From contig OZ221973.1 in the NCBI GenBank assembly GCA_965119745.1, positions 744,001-808,000 on the forward strand: a DNA stretch of 64,000 bases. The letters are read 5' to 3'. How positions within the stretch are numbered: the first letter of the stretch is position 1; each line of letters opens with the position of its first letter. Shown piece after piece: positions 55,856-64,000 of this stretch. The notes beneath the pieces were generated by a model that did no database searches, had not been told where the DNA came from, and worked only from the letters and a program-made list of their open reading frames with translations. This stretch comes from CAJFUR01 sp904420575. GTDB taxonomy: Bacteria; Actinomycetota; Coriobacteriia; Coriobacteriales; Eggerthellaceae. Both the position numbers and the translations under genes were made by a program.

Positions 55856-58800
55856 ATGAAAACGCACAATGCCTCTGAACACGAAGCTCTGCAGAATTTC
55901 ATAAGCGACGGGACGCCGTTGGCCATACGCGCGCGGTATGCGTCCCTTCCAGAAGCGGCAGCGCAGTCCGACTATGGGGATCTGGATCGCAACATCGTCG
56001 TCATCGACACCGAAACGACGGGTTTCTCGCTCAATCACGACGAACTGACACAGATAGCCGCCGCGCGCATGGAGCGCGGCGAAATAACCGACTGGTTCAT
56101 CACCTTCGTCAACCCAGGGAAACCCATCCCCGAAGACGTGGTGCATCTCACCGACATCCACGACGAGGACGTGGCCGATGCCCCGCGCCCCGAAGAGGCG
56201 TTGGCGGAGCTGGTCGCGTTCGTGGGCGACGCGAAACTGGTCGCACACAACGCAGAATTCGACCGCAACTTCACGACGAAGCATCCGAGCGGCTACCCGC
56301 TGCTGGAAAACACGTGGATCGACTCGCTCGACCTGGCGCGCATATCTTTGCCGCGCATGAAATCGCACCGTCTGCTCGACCTGGTGCGCGCGTTCGGTCT
56401 ACCGCCGTCCACGCACCGCGCCGACGCCGACGTGGCGGCGACGTGCAGCCTGTTCCGCATCCTGCTGGCAGCCGTGCACGCCATGCCGGCGCCGCTCGTG
56501 CGCGAGATCGCCCGCATGGCGCCACGAGAGCAATGGCCAACCTCCATCGTGTTCGAGCATTTCGCCGAAACGCAGGTCGCCGACTGTGACTTAGGCGTAT
56601 CGTCGGAAGCATCTTTGCTCGCGGCCAAAAGCACGACGGAGGCAATGGCGGCCGGCGAGCCAGAAGATGCCGGGCTTTTCCCCGAACTGCGGCCGTTCTC
56701 GTTGCGCGCGCTGCGCAAGGAGCGCGTGGGTGCCATCGAACACAAGCCGAAGCCGGATGCAGACGTCCTTGCGGCCGACCCGCTGCGGGGGCTGACGTTC
56801 CCGACGGCCGACGAGGTAGCCCAGGCCTTCGAACTCACGGGCCTGGTGGGGAGCTTGTACCCGGACTTCGAGCCACGCGTGGAGCAGGCCGTCATGGCCG
56901 AGTCCGTGCGCGCCTCCTTCGCCGCCTCCGAGAACCTCATGGTGGAGGCGGGCACGGGCGTGGGAAAGTCTATGGCCTACCTGGTGCCGGCCGCCTTGGT
57001 CGCACGTGCCAACAACATCGCCGTGGGCGTGGCGACCAAGACGAATGCCCTGCTGGACCAGTTGGTCTACCACGAACTGCCTGCGCTCGGCGAGGCGCTC
57101 GGCGGACTGACGTATGCCCCGCTGAAGGGCTTCACGCACTATCCCTGCCTGCGCCGCATCGACCGCCTGGTGGCCGAAGGCGCCCACATGCGCGAAGTGG
57201 CGGGCAAGGAATACTCCCAGGCTCCCGCCCTGGCAGCCCTGCTTTCGTTCATCGAGCAGACGGAATACGACGACATGGACGGCCTTAAGATCGACTACCG
57301 CGTGCTGCCCCGCCGTTCCATCACCACGTCGAGCCATGACTGCCTGCGCCGCAAGTGCCCGTACTTCGGGACGTCGTGCTTCGTGCATGGCGCGCGGCGG
57401 CGCGCGGAAGAAGCCGACGTGGTGGTGACGAACCACAGCCTGCTGTTCTGCGACCTGGCCACCGATGGAGGCCTGCTGCCTCCTATCCGCTACTGGGTGG
57501 TCGACGAGGCCCATGGAGCGGAAGCGGAGGCGCGCCGTGCGTTCTCGCTGGAGCTGGCCGCGGAGGACCTGCTGCGCATCGCGCAGCGCGTGTCCGCCGA
57601 CGAGTCGTCGCGCAACGTGTTCGTGCGTGCCGAACGTCGCGTGGTGGTGCCGGGCAAGGAGGACGGCGCCACGCTGTTCTACGCGTTGACGAACAAGGCG
57701 CGCGCGGCAGGACGCGTCTTCGCCGAGGCGGCGGAGGACTTCTCCCATCATCTGAAGGACCTGCTTTTCTTCGACACGAACAAGCGCAGCAAGGGCTACG
57801 AATACGTCGAGCTGTGGCTTAACGGGGACGTGCGTCGCAGCGAGACGTTCGCGCAGGTGGCCTCGCGGGGCCGCGTGATGGCCGACGCCGCCGAGAAGCT
57901 GGTCACCGCCTGCCAGGAGCTGGTAGGCTATCTGGAGGACGTGGACGGCGTGGCCGAGATCCAGCGGGAGATCGCGTCCATTGCCATGGATCTGAAGGAT
58001 CTTTTGCATGCGGCCGAGGTCATCCTGGACAAGGCGCCCGACCGGTACGTGTACGCCGCCACCTTGAGCCGAAAGAACGACCGGCCCGTGGACAAGCTGG
58101 AGGCCTTGCTTCTCAACGTGGGCGAAGCGCTGTGCGAAACGTTGTACGCGAACACGCATTCCGTGGTGTTCGCCTCGGCGACGCTCACCGTGGACGAAAG
58201 CTTCAGCGCGTTCGAATCGTCGTTGGGGCTCAACACCGACGAACAGTCGCGGTGCCGTTCGTGCCAGCTGGATTCCAGCTACGACTACGACGGCCACATG
58301 ACCGTTTACGTGGCGAACGACATTCCCGAACCGAACGACGCCGGCTATCTGCCCGCGCTCCAGAAGCTGCTCGTCGACGTGCACCGCGCGCAGCGCGGTT
58401 CCATGCTCACGCTGTTCACGAACCGGCGCGAGATGGAGAACTGCTTCGAAGCGGTGCAGCCGGCGCTGAAAAGCGACGATTTGCGTCTGGTCTGCCAGAA
58501 ATGGGGCGTGTCGGTCAAAGGCCTGCGCGATGACTTTCTGGCCGACGAGCATCTGTCCTTGTTCGCGCTCAAGAGTTTCTGGGAAGGGTTCGATGCGCCA
58601 GGCGCCACGCTCAAAGGGGTCGTCATTCCCAAGCTGCCCTTCTCCAAGCCGACCGACCCGCTGTCCTGCGAGCGCGCGACGCGCGACGACCAGGCCTGGC
58701 GTCGGTACGTGCTGCCCGCAGCCGTTCTGGAGACGAAGCAAGCCGCCGGCCGGCTCATCCGCAAGGCCGACGACTCGGGTGTGCTCATCCTGACCGACCG

Positions 58801-58912
58801 ACGCCTCATCACGAAGGGGTACGGCAAGGCGTTCCTCAACTCGCTGCCCAGCCGCACCATCAAGATCTGCTCGACGGCAGACATCGTGGCCGAACTTGCC
58901 CAGAGGGTTTAG
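55856..58912 (+). CDS. dinG: DinG-type helicase with N-terminal DEDDh exonuclease
   Basis: A 1018-residue fusion. Residues about 45-215 form a DnaQ-like 3'-5' exonuclease: IDTETTGFS, HNAEFDRNF and HRADADVAATC supply the DEDDh residues. The helicase part, from about residue 290, has Walker A VEAGTGVGKSMAYLVP, DEAH box VVDEAHG, ASATLTVDESF, FWEGFDAPG and QAAGRLIRKADDSG. Four Cys (YPC..., then HDCLRRKC and TSC) sit where XPD/DinG helicases bind an Fe-S cluster. It would unwind DNA or R-loops and trim ends. No ribosome-binding site precedes the ATG at 55856, which is 7 nt after a -10 box. The next gene starts 21 nt after its stop. Confidence 0.9.
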   Translation: MKTHNASEHEALQNFISDGTPLAIRARYASLPEAAAQSDYGDLDRNIVVIDTETTGFSLNHDELTQIAAARMERGEITDWFITFVNPGKPIPEDVVHLTDIHDEDVADAPRPEEALAELVAFVGDAKLVAHNAEFDRNFTTKHPSGYPLLENTWIDSLDLARISLPRMKSHRLLDLVRAFGLPPSTHRADADVAATCSLFRILLAAVHAMPAPLVREIARMAPREQWPTSIVFEHFAETQVADCDLGVSSEASLLAAKSTTEAMAAGEPEDAGLFPELRPFSLRALRKERVGAIEHKPKPDADVLAADPLRGLTFPTADEVAQAFELTGLVGSLYPDFEPRVEQAVMAESVRASFAASENLMVEAGTGVGKSMAYLVPAALVARANNIAVGVATKTNALLDQLVYHELPALGEALGGLTYAPLKGFTHYPCLRRIDRLVAEGAHMREVAGKEYSQAPALAALLSFIEQTEYDDMDGLKIDYRVLPRRSITTSSHDCLRRKCPYFGTSCFVHGARRRAEEADVVVTNHSLLFCDLATDGGLLPPIRYWVVDEAHGAEAEARRAFSLELAAEDLLRIAQRVSADESSRNVFVRAERRVVVPGKEDGATLFYALTNKARAAGRVFAEAAEDFSHHLKDLLFFDTNKRSKGYEYVELWLNGDVRRSETFAQVASRGRVMADAAEKLVTACQELVGYLEDVDGVAEIQREIASIAMDLKDLLHAAEVILDKAPDRYVYAATLSRKNDRPVDKLEALLLNVGEALCETLYANTHSVVFASATLTVDESFSAFESSLGLNTDEQSRCRSCQLDSSYDYDGHMTVYVANDIPEPNDAGYLPALQKLLVDVHRAQRGSMLTLFTNRREMENCFEAVQPALKSDDLRLVCQKWGVSVKGLRDDFLADEHLSLFALKSFWEGFDAPGATLKGVVIPKLPFSKPTDPLSCERATRDDQAWRRYVLPAAVLETKQAAGRLIRKADDSGVLILTDRRLITKGYGKAFLNSLPSRTIKICSTADIVAELAQRV

Positions 58913-58933
58913 ACGCGCTCGCGCGAGGACGCC

Positions 58934-60358
58934 ATGGGCAAGCACGACGAAAAAACGAAGCATGCGGCGCATATCAAGCGTCACACCGTAGGCACGTCGA
59001 ACGAGATTTCGTTCAGCGTGCTGGATGCGGCCAAGAATGCGCTCGACGGGGAAAAAGGCCTGGAGGACGAGAAGAAGGGCCTGCATTTCGGCGGCATCTC
59101 GCTGTTCACGATGCCGCACAAGAAGAAGGCCATCTCCACGCCGAAGAAAGAGTCGGGCCTGCCGCTTTCGACAGGCGACTTCGTGTCGGTGGACCCTGCC
59201 GAGGCGACCGGTGTCCCGGCCTTGCCGGTGGGATCCTCGGCGTCCGCGCTCACGGGAAGGGGAGGAACCCTCGGCCTGCCAAGCGGGGAAGGATCCGGCA
59301 TCGGCAGCATCAACGGCGTTGTGGATGGCGGCACCACCGGGCTGGGAAACCTGGGCGGCGCCGGGGCCATGTGGCCCACGCCTGCCGACGAGGTGGCGCG
59401 CCGGAAGACGACACGCAAGCGCCGGCGTCTGTTGGCGTACCTGCTCGTTTTCTTGGCCGTGGCGGGGCTGGCCGGCTCGGCTGGATGGTGGCTGTGGCAG
59501 AACTATCAGACGCATCAGTCCCACGTCTCGGAACTTGACCAGGCCTTGGCCGACATCGAGCGCACGGACGAGGTGCTCACCCCGCTCAACGACGCCCTTG
59601 GAGAGCTGATCGAGCTGCCCGAAGGATCGGTGGCCGGAGAAGGGCTTGTCGCCACGTTCGCTTCTCTCGAAGGCCAGCTGCCGCAGGCGGTTGCCGATCT
59701 GCAGTCCGCCCAGGCCCTGACTGAAACGGCCTTGGCCGGCATGGCGGACTCGGTCGACAAGGAGGCGGCCAACCAGGCCGTGGTCGCCATCGAGGCACGC
59801 CTGGACATGGCTGACTTAGGCGGGCAGATAGCCGCCGACGCCGCTGCAGCGTCCGGCGCTGCGGGCGCTGCAAAAGAGGCATGGGACCTCCTGCTCAAAG
59901 CCGACGCGCTGGCACGCGAGGCCGCACTGATGGTGGTGGAGACCACCGACGAGAACGTGACGGCGTCTTTGGACAAGACGAACCAGGCGCTCGAGCTGTT
60001 TCGCCAGGCCGACGATCGGTTTGCGCAGGCGGCCGACAGGTATCCGGCGGCTGATTTCTCGCCGTATCGAACCTATCTCGCCAAGCGCATCGAGGCGATG
60101 GGTTACGCCGTGGCTGCCGACGAGGCCTTCTTGGCCAAGAACAAGGAAGAGACCATCGCGCAGAACGACGCCTACAACCGGGCTGACGCCGAAGCGGCCT
60201 CTTTGGCCGCCGATCTGTCCGACGATCCGGTGCGCATGGTGGCCGACGTGTCTGATGCCGCCAACGCCGACGCGCGCAACGCCTATGCAACGGCGTGTTC
60301 ACAGGCCGCATCTGCCGATGCTTTTCTTCGTGATTATTTGGGAACGACCAGCAAATAG
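58934..60358 (+). CDS. Single-pass membrane protein with coiled extracellular part (474 aa)
   Basis: The N-terminal roughly 155 residues are cytoplasmic, low in structure, rich in Gly, Ser, Lys. A basic stop-transfer (RRKTTRKRRR) precedes one hydrophobic helix at about 166-187. The remaining 285 residues are Ala/Asp/Glu-rich helices, probably coiled coils outside the cell. No catalytic motif or family was recognised. It lies 21 nt after the dinG-like gene and 65 nt before the M28-like gene. It may be a scaffold or sensor; function unknown. Confidence 0.75.
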   Translation: MGKHDEKTKHAAHIKRHTVGTSNEISFSVLDAAKNALDGEKGLEDEKKGLHFGGISLFTMPHKKKAISTPKKESGLPLSTGDFVSVDPAEATGVPALPVGSSASALTGRGGTLGLPSGEGSGIGSINGVVDGGTTGLGNLGGAGAMWPTPADEVARRKTTRKRRRLLAYLLVFLAVAGLAGSAGWWLWQNYQTHQSHVSELDQALADIERTDEVLTPLNDALGELIELPEGSVAGEGLVATFASLEGQLPQAVADLQSAQALTETALAGMADSVDKEAANQAVVAIEARLDMADLGGQIAADAAAASGAAGAAKEAWDLLLKADALAREAALMVVETTDENVTASLDKTNQALELFRQADDRFAQAADRYPAADFSPYRTYLAKRIEAMGYAVAADEAFLAKNKEETIAQNDAYNRADAEAASLAADLSDDPVRMVADVSDAANADARNAYATACSQAASADAFLRDYLGTTSK

Positions 60359-60366
60359 CGTATACT
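60338..60366 (+). promoter_or_regulatory. Promoter of M28-like gene
   Basis: TTGGGA (60338-60343), 17-nt spacer, TATACT (60361-60366), overlapping the end of the previous gene. ATACTT/AAGTAT flanking the start region form a short inverted repeat. Confidence 0.5.
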
Positions 60367-60423
60367 TCAAAACAAGTATGCCTTGCAAGATATCGACAAG
60401 ACGGTAAGCGAAAGGCAAAACGT

Positions 60424-63400
60424 ATGCCGGAAACACGAGACCATGTCGCATTTCTGTCCCAGCAAATAGGTCCCCGGCCAGCTGGCACCGAAGAAGAACA
60501 GCAGGCGGCTCTCTACATCACGGAACACCTGCAGAAAGAGGCGGGTCTTTCGGCCGTCATCGAAGACTTCAACAGTGCTTCTGCATCCGAGGCTCCGCGC
60601 GCCCTCTGCTGTTTCGTCACCATCCTCATTGCCGCCCTCTCGCTGTTCCTTCCCGTCCTGGCCATTCCCGCGATGGTGGTCACTGCCCTCGCGGCCGTGC
60701 TGTTCTTGGCCGAAGTGCTCGACCGCCCCGTCCTGTCCTCCCTGTTTGCTAAAGGCGTCAGCCAGAACGTGGTGGCGAAGTACGAGCCGGGCTACACGCC
60801 GGACGGCGCCGGCGCACGTCGGCGGAAGGTGATCGTGGTCGCACGCTACGACAGCGGCAAGGTGCAGTCCGAACTGAACGGGCCATTCGTGAAGGCCCTG
60901 CCCATCCTGTGCAAGGTCGTCCTGGGGGCCATGGTGTTCGTCCCCTTGTTGCTCATCGTGCGTTACGTGTTCTTTCTTCATGCGGTGGGAACCGTGGCCC
61001 TCGTGTTCAACGTGCTGACGGTGGTAGCGCTCGTCGTGGTCGCCCTGCCGGTCGTTGCGGTCCTGATGCACAAGTTCGCCGCCTACAACGAAGGCGCGAA
61101 CTGCAATGCGGCCGGCGTGGCCGTGCTCATGGACGTGGCCACACGGATTGGCCGCGGACGCGTGAGCGAGGCGGAACTGTCCGTCCGCCGAGGGGGTCCG
61201 GACCCAACGCTGCACGGCGAAGAGGCCGCGTGGGCAGCGGGTTTGGTTCCCGAAGGCGCGCAGCTGGTGTACGAGGCCGCTGCCATGCAGCCGCCTGAGC
61301 CGTCTCCGCAGACGCCTGAGTCTCGGCTGGCGGCCGCAAAGGCCGCCGTGGCCGCGCTTTCGGGCAAACCGGTGAGCGCGACGCCTGTTCCCGACATTGC
61401 CGGTCGTCTGGTGCAGGTCAAGGAGCCCCCGCTTGCCGTCCCGACGCCTGACGACCTGCGCGAGACGCGCGGAGAGACGCGCGAGGCCCTGAGCGGCATT
61501 CCCGCCGACACGGTGAACGAAGCGCTGGCACGTGCGGCGGCTGTCGTCGAGAACGAGCAGATGGCAGGGGAGGGGACGGACTGGTTCGGTCTGGACGCCG
61601 AAGCGGCAGCTTCGGCGTCGGTCGCCGGGGCCGAGGAAGCTTCCTGGGCGGCCGCAGCCCCGGCTGCCCAGGCTGCGGACGACGGCGTGCCTGACTGGTT
61701 CAAGAAGGCCCAGGAAAAGGCGAAGAAGACCAAGGACGACGGTGCTCCCGTGCAACGGTCGCGCTATGCCGATGCGCTCGATGCCGCCATGAGCGAAAGC
61801 GCGTCCCACTTCTCCGAGGCGAACCGCGCCGTTGCTTCCGAGACCGAACAGAGGCTGCAGCAGACGCGTGCCGGCATCATGGAAGTGAAGGCCCCAGGTT
61901 TCGATCGGCCCGCCGAATCCGTTTCAGCCCCGTCCGCCCCTGCCGGAGCATCGCCGCTCGAACACGCCGCCGTTTCCGACGAGGCGCCGGCTGCTTCGCA
62001 CGACGAGGCTCTTGCCGGCCAGACCTGCGCCATGCCTCCTCTCAACGTGGACGACCTGCGGGTCGAGAACTCCTTTGCGCAACCTCCCATAGGACTGCCG
62101 GCGTTCTTGCAGGAACGGGCAGAGCGCAGCAGGGAGTCGTTGGAAGTGCAGGCTGCCGCCCGCAACGCCTCTTCTGACGCCGGCATGCAGGAAGCGTCCT
62201 CTGCAGATGCCGGCTTCGTGGCCGACGAAGCCCCGGCGGCCGACCCGGTGTCCCGCCGCCGTCCGTCCAAGCGGCGTCCCATCGCCTTGCCTGACATCGG
62301 CACGTCGCCGGCTGCGGCGCCGCTTCCCGAGACGCAGAAGCAACGCGCCCCGCTGGCCGACGTCGAGTCGTCCAGCAAGACGGCGGCGAAGAGCCTGCTG
62401 ACCATGCTGCCTTCCATCGATCTGGGCGTAGGGGAGGAAGCAGGAGACGACGCGGGCCAGCGCCAGACTTCCAAGAACCCCGCTGCCGCGCTCAAGAACG
62501 TGCTGCCGTCGCTTTCCGGTTCGATTTCCGCAAAGCGGGACATCGCCGCATCCGGAGCGGCGCAACAGGGAGTGGAAGGCGCCGACGCTGCCGTTCCTTC
62601 CGCCAGCGTCAGCCTGACCGGAGCGTTCGCAGCCGGATCCACGGGCACGTTCGCACCCGTTGGCGAGGAGCTGCTTCAGAACGTCGACCCGAACGACATC
62701 TATGTGGACGATGCCGACGACTCCGATTACGAAGGCAACGTGACGGAGACGGGCGCTTTCGCCGGCCCCGGCTACGTGGAAATGCCCAAGTCCCGCGCCC
62801 ATCGGCTGCTCGACAAGTTCCGGTTCGGCAAGAACAAGGACAAGGAAGAGCCCACGCCCCAGGAATGGCTCGACGTGGACGAGTCGTTCGACGCCCGTTC
62901 CGTCGGTGCGGCCCGAGGGAGTTGGGAGAGCTTCCGCGAAGAGGAGGCCTTCGGTGGCCCTGCGAGCGAGACCTTGGACGGCTATGACGAGCAGTCGTCC
63001 GGGCCGGTCGGTTTCGGCGACCCGTACGACGGGGCGGCGGGCCCCGCTCTCGCCTCGGACTTCGAGGAAGAGCCGCAAAGAAGCCCCTCCGTCGGCGTGC
63101 CTCCGCTGTTCGATGCCGACGACACGTTGACCAATCTGAAGCTTGACGACTTGGACGTGGGCGCGTCTTCCCCTGCTGGAAGCCATGACGGCCGCCGCCA
63201 AGGCGGGCGCCGGCGCTGGAACGGCGGCGCGTTCTCGCGGCGCATGATGAATCGGACCGAGGAACCGGAAGACGACGGTTATGGAGAAGACTTCCTCGAC
63301 CAGCCGCAGCCTGCATACGACGCTGCGGACGAACTCGACCAGATCTACCGCTTCCGTCACCCCGACATCGACACGGAAGTGTGGTTCGTCGCCTTGGGAT

Positions 63401-63804
63401 CGGAACTTGTGAACAACGGCGGCATGCGGGCGTTTTTGGCCGAGCACGCGCAGGACCTGCGCGGCTCCGTCATCATCGACATCGACGCCCTGGGCGCGGG
63501 CGATCTTGCCCTGGTGGAGCGCGAAGGCTCGTTCCGCTCCGTTGCGACGTCGTCGCGCATGAAGCGCTACGTGAAGAAGGCTTCGCAAGCAACCGGCATC
63601 TCGGTCGCTTCTGCGCAGATACGGTGGAAGGACAGCGCCGCGTCGTACGCCATCAAGCATGGCTATCAGGCGATGCACCTGGCGGGCATGGCGGGTGCAA
63701 AGCCGGCTTTCTTTGGCCAAAGCGACGACGTCCTGGAGAACATCGAAGAGGAAAAACTCCTGCAAAACAGCGATTTTGTCATGGAATTGCTAAAAAATAT
63801 ATAG
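60424..63804 (+). CDS. Giant M28-peptidase-like membrane protein with about 700-residue insert
   Basis: An 1126-residue protein. Residues about 1-50 (IGPRPAGTEEEQQAALYITEHL) match the N-terminal part of M28 aminopeptidases; two groups of hydrophobic helices follow at about 55-95 and 160-215. The M28 motifs appear in altered form: ARYDS for AHYDS, GANCNAAGVAVL for GANDNASGVAVL. Residues about 250-960 are disordered, Ala/Glu/Pro/Ser-rich. The fold seems to resume at about 975 with EVWFVALGSELVNNGGMRAF and IIDIDALGAGDL to the end, but the last His motif is GQSDD. Several metal ligands are thus missing, so it may be inactive or bind a different substrate. AAAGG lies upstream of the ATG. Confidence 0.75.
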   Translation: MPETRDHVAFLSQQIGPRPAGTEEEQQAALYITEHLQKEAGLSAVIEDFNSASASEAPRALCCFVTILIAALSLFLPVLAIPAMVVTALAAVLFLAEVLDRPVLSSLFAKGVSQNVVAKYEPGYTPDGAGARRRKVIVVARYDSGKVQSELNGPFVKALPILCKVVLGAMVFVPLLLIVRYVFFLHAVGTVALVFNVLTVVALVVVALPVVAVLMHKFAAYNEGANCNAAGVAVLMDVATRIGRGRVSEAELSVRRGGPDPTLHGEEAAWAAGLVPEGAQLVYEAAAMQPPEPSPQTPESRLAAAKAAVAALSGKPVSATPVPDIAGRLVQVKEPPLAVPTPDDLRETRGETREALSGIPADTVNEALARAAAVVENEQMAGEGTDWFGLDAEAAASASVAGAEEASWAAAAPAAQAADDGVPDWFKKAQEKAKKTKDDGAPVQRSRYADALDAAMSESASHFSEANRAVASETEQRLQQTRAGIMEVKAPGFDRPAESVSAPSAPAGASPLEHAAVSDEAPAASHDEALAGQTCAMPPLNVDDLRVENSFAQPPIGLPAFLQERAERSRESLEVQAAARNASSDAGMQEASSADAGFVADEAPAADPVSRRRPSKRRPIALPDIGTSPAAAPLPETQKQRAPLADVESSSKTAAKSLLTMLPSIDLGVGEEAGDDAGQRQTSKNPAAALKNVLPSLSGSISAKRDIAASGAAQQGVEGADAAVPSASVSLTGAFAAGSTGTFAPVGEELLQNVDPNDIYVDDADDSDYEGNVTETGAFAGPGYVEMPKSRAHRLLDKFRFGKNKDKEEPTPQEWLDVDESFDARSVGAARGSWESFREEEAFGGPASETLDGYDEQSSGPVGFGDPYDGAAGPALASDFEEEPQRSPSVGVPPLFDADDTLTNLKLDDLDVGASSPAGSHDGRRQGGRRRWNGGAFSRRMMNRTEEPEDDGYGEDFLDQPQPAYDAADELDQIYRFRHPDIDTEVWFVALGSELVNNGGMRAFLAEHAQDLRGSVIIDIDALGAGDLALVEREGSFRSVATSSRMKRYVKKASQATGISVASAQIRWKDSAASYAIKHGYQAMHLAGMAGAKPAFFGQSDDVLENIEEEKLLQNSDFVMELLKNI

Positions 63805-63843
63805 AAGCGGGAACATTGCTCCGCACACGACATGATGGTGCAG

Positions 63844-63849
63844 TATAAT
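63844..63849 (+). promoter_or_regulatory. -10 box of the DUF5679-like gene
   Basis: A perfect TATAAT about 95 nt before the ATG; the -35 is poor. Confidence 0.5.
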
Positions 63850-63943
63850 TCACGACCGTGTGTGGCGCGAACCAGCATCGGTCCGCGAGCATTTCTGCGG
63901 GGGGTATCCCGCTGTCAATTACGAACAGAGAGGTTGAATCACC

Positions 63944-64000
63944 ATGGCGATCGAAGCTTATTGCGTGAAGTGCAAGGCGAAGAAGGAAATGAAGGATCCC
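63944..64000 (+). CDS. Start of DUF5679-like small zinc-ribbon protein, cut by window edge
   Basis: Nineteen codons are visible: MAIEAYCVKCKAKKEMKDP. The CVKC pair and Lys-rich start resemble small DUF5679 proteins, which carry a second Cys pair further on. AGAGG lies upstream. The function of the family is unknown. Confidence 0.7.
   Translation, partial: MAIEAYCVKCKAKKEMKDP

Noticed and set aside
56591..59524. 977-codon minus-strand frame opposite the dinG-like gene
   Set aside because: Antisense shadow; the plus-strand protein has complete exonuclease and helicase motifs.

Overview
This 64 kb window is the replication-origin region of a high-GC chromosome. Gene order (dciA-like gene between recF and gyrB; rpmH-rnpA-yidD-yidC-jag-rsmG-parA-parB on the other side of the origin), the actinobacterial style of the promoters, a Tat-exported single-domain flavoprotein reductase next to a membrane-spanning LuxR regulator, and eight ParB-binding parS sites point to a member of class Coriobacteriia, most likely family Eggerthellaceae (Eggerthella/Gordonibacter/Slackia-like). 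Genus cannot be fixed from the sequence alone.

Layout. 1-4.8 kb: a surface/pilus locus with a partial secreted beta-helix-like protein, a giant prepilin-like protein and a divergent second prepilin. 4.9-16.3 kb: housekeeping genes on the minus strand: HemW-like radical SAM protein, purD, purA, a YhaN/YhaO-like (SbcC/SbcD-like) pair, dnaB, rplI, rpsR, ssb, rpsF. 16.3-20.9 kb: an acidic unknown protein, two tRNA-Ser genes, a radical SAM protein with a structured leader, a PrsA/SurA-like lipoprotein foldase. 21-30.3 kb: typA, a J-domain membrane protein, a Tat flavoprotein-lipoprotein operon with a LuxR-type membrane regulator and a clear inverted-repeat operator, a CPBP protease, a TraX-like membrane protein, a bifunctional-nuclease-family protein. 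30.4-33.5 kb: tRNA-Ile, tRNA-Ala, a MATE exporter with a long extra N-terminus and a repeat-rich intergenic region. 33.5-43.6 kb: gyrA, gyrB, dciA, recF, dnaN, dnaA, all minus. 43.7-45.4 kb: a GHKL-ATPase/winged-helix protein beside dnaA, then the probable oriC. 45.4-52.4 kb: rpmH, rnpA, yidD, yidC, jag, rsmG, a uracil-DNA-glycosylase-like protein, parA, parB, with six parS-type sites in between. 52.6-64 kb: a seventh origin-side parS, then rlmN, ddl, a tail-anchored protein, an exonuclease-DinG helicase fusion, a coiled membrane protein, a giant M28-peptidase-like membrane protein and the start of a DUF5679-like gene.

How it fits together. Most genes point away from about 45 kb, as expected if replication starts there; DnaA boxes lie at 44.7-45.13 kb and an AT-rich stretch lies between dnaA and dnaN. 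ParA/ParB plus the parS cluster form the segregation centromere. Several genes (LuxR regulator, CPBP protease, rlmN, dinG-like) start about 7-9 nt after a good -10 box with no ribosome-binding site, indicating leaderless transcripts. Several minus-strand genes end in long GC hairpins without a T-tract.

The points most worth attention are the GHKL-winged-helix protein between oriC and dnaA, the M28-like protein with a roughly 700-residue insertion and altered metal ligands, the intragenic terminator-like hairpin inside rnpA, the flavoprotein operator, and the secondary DnaA-box cluster upstream of dnaB. All identifications come from reading motifs; no database search was run.
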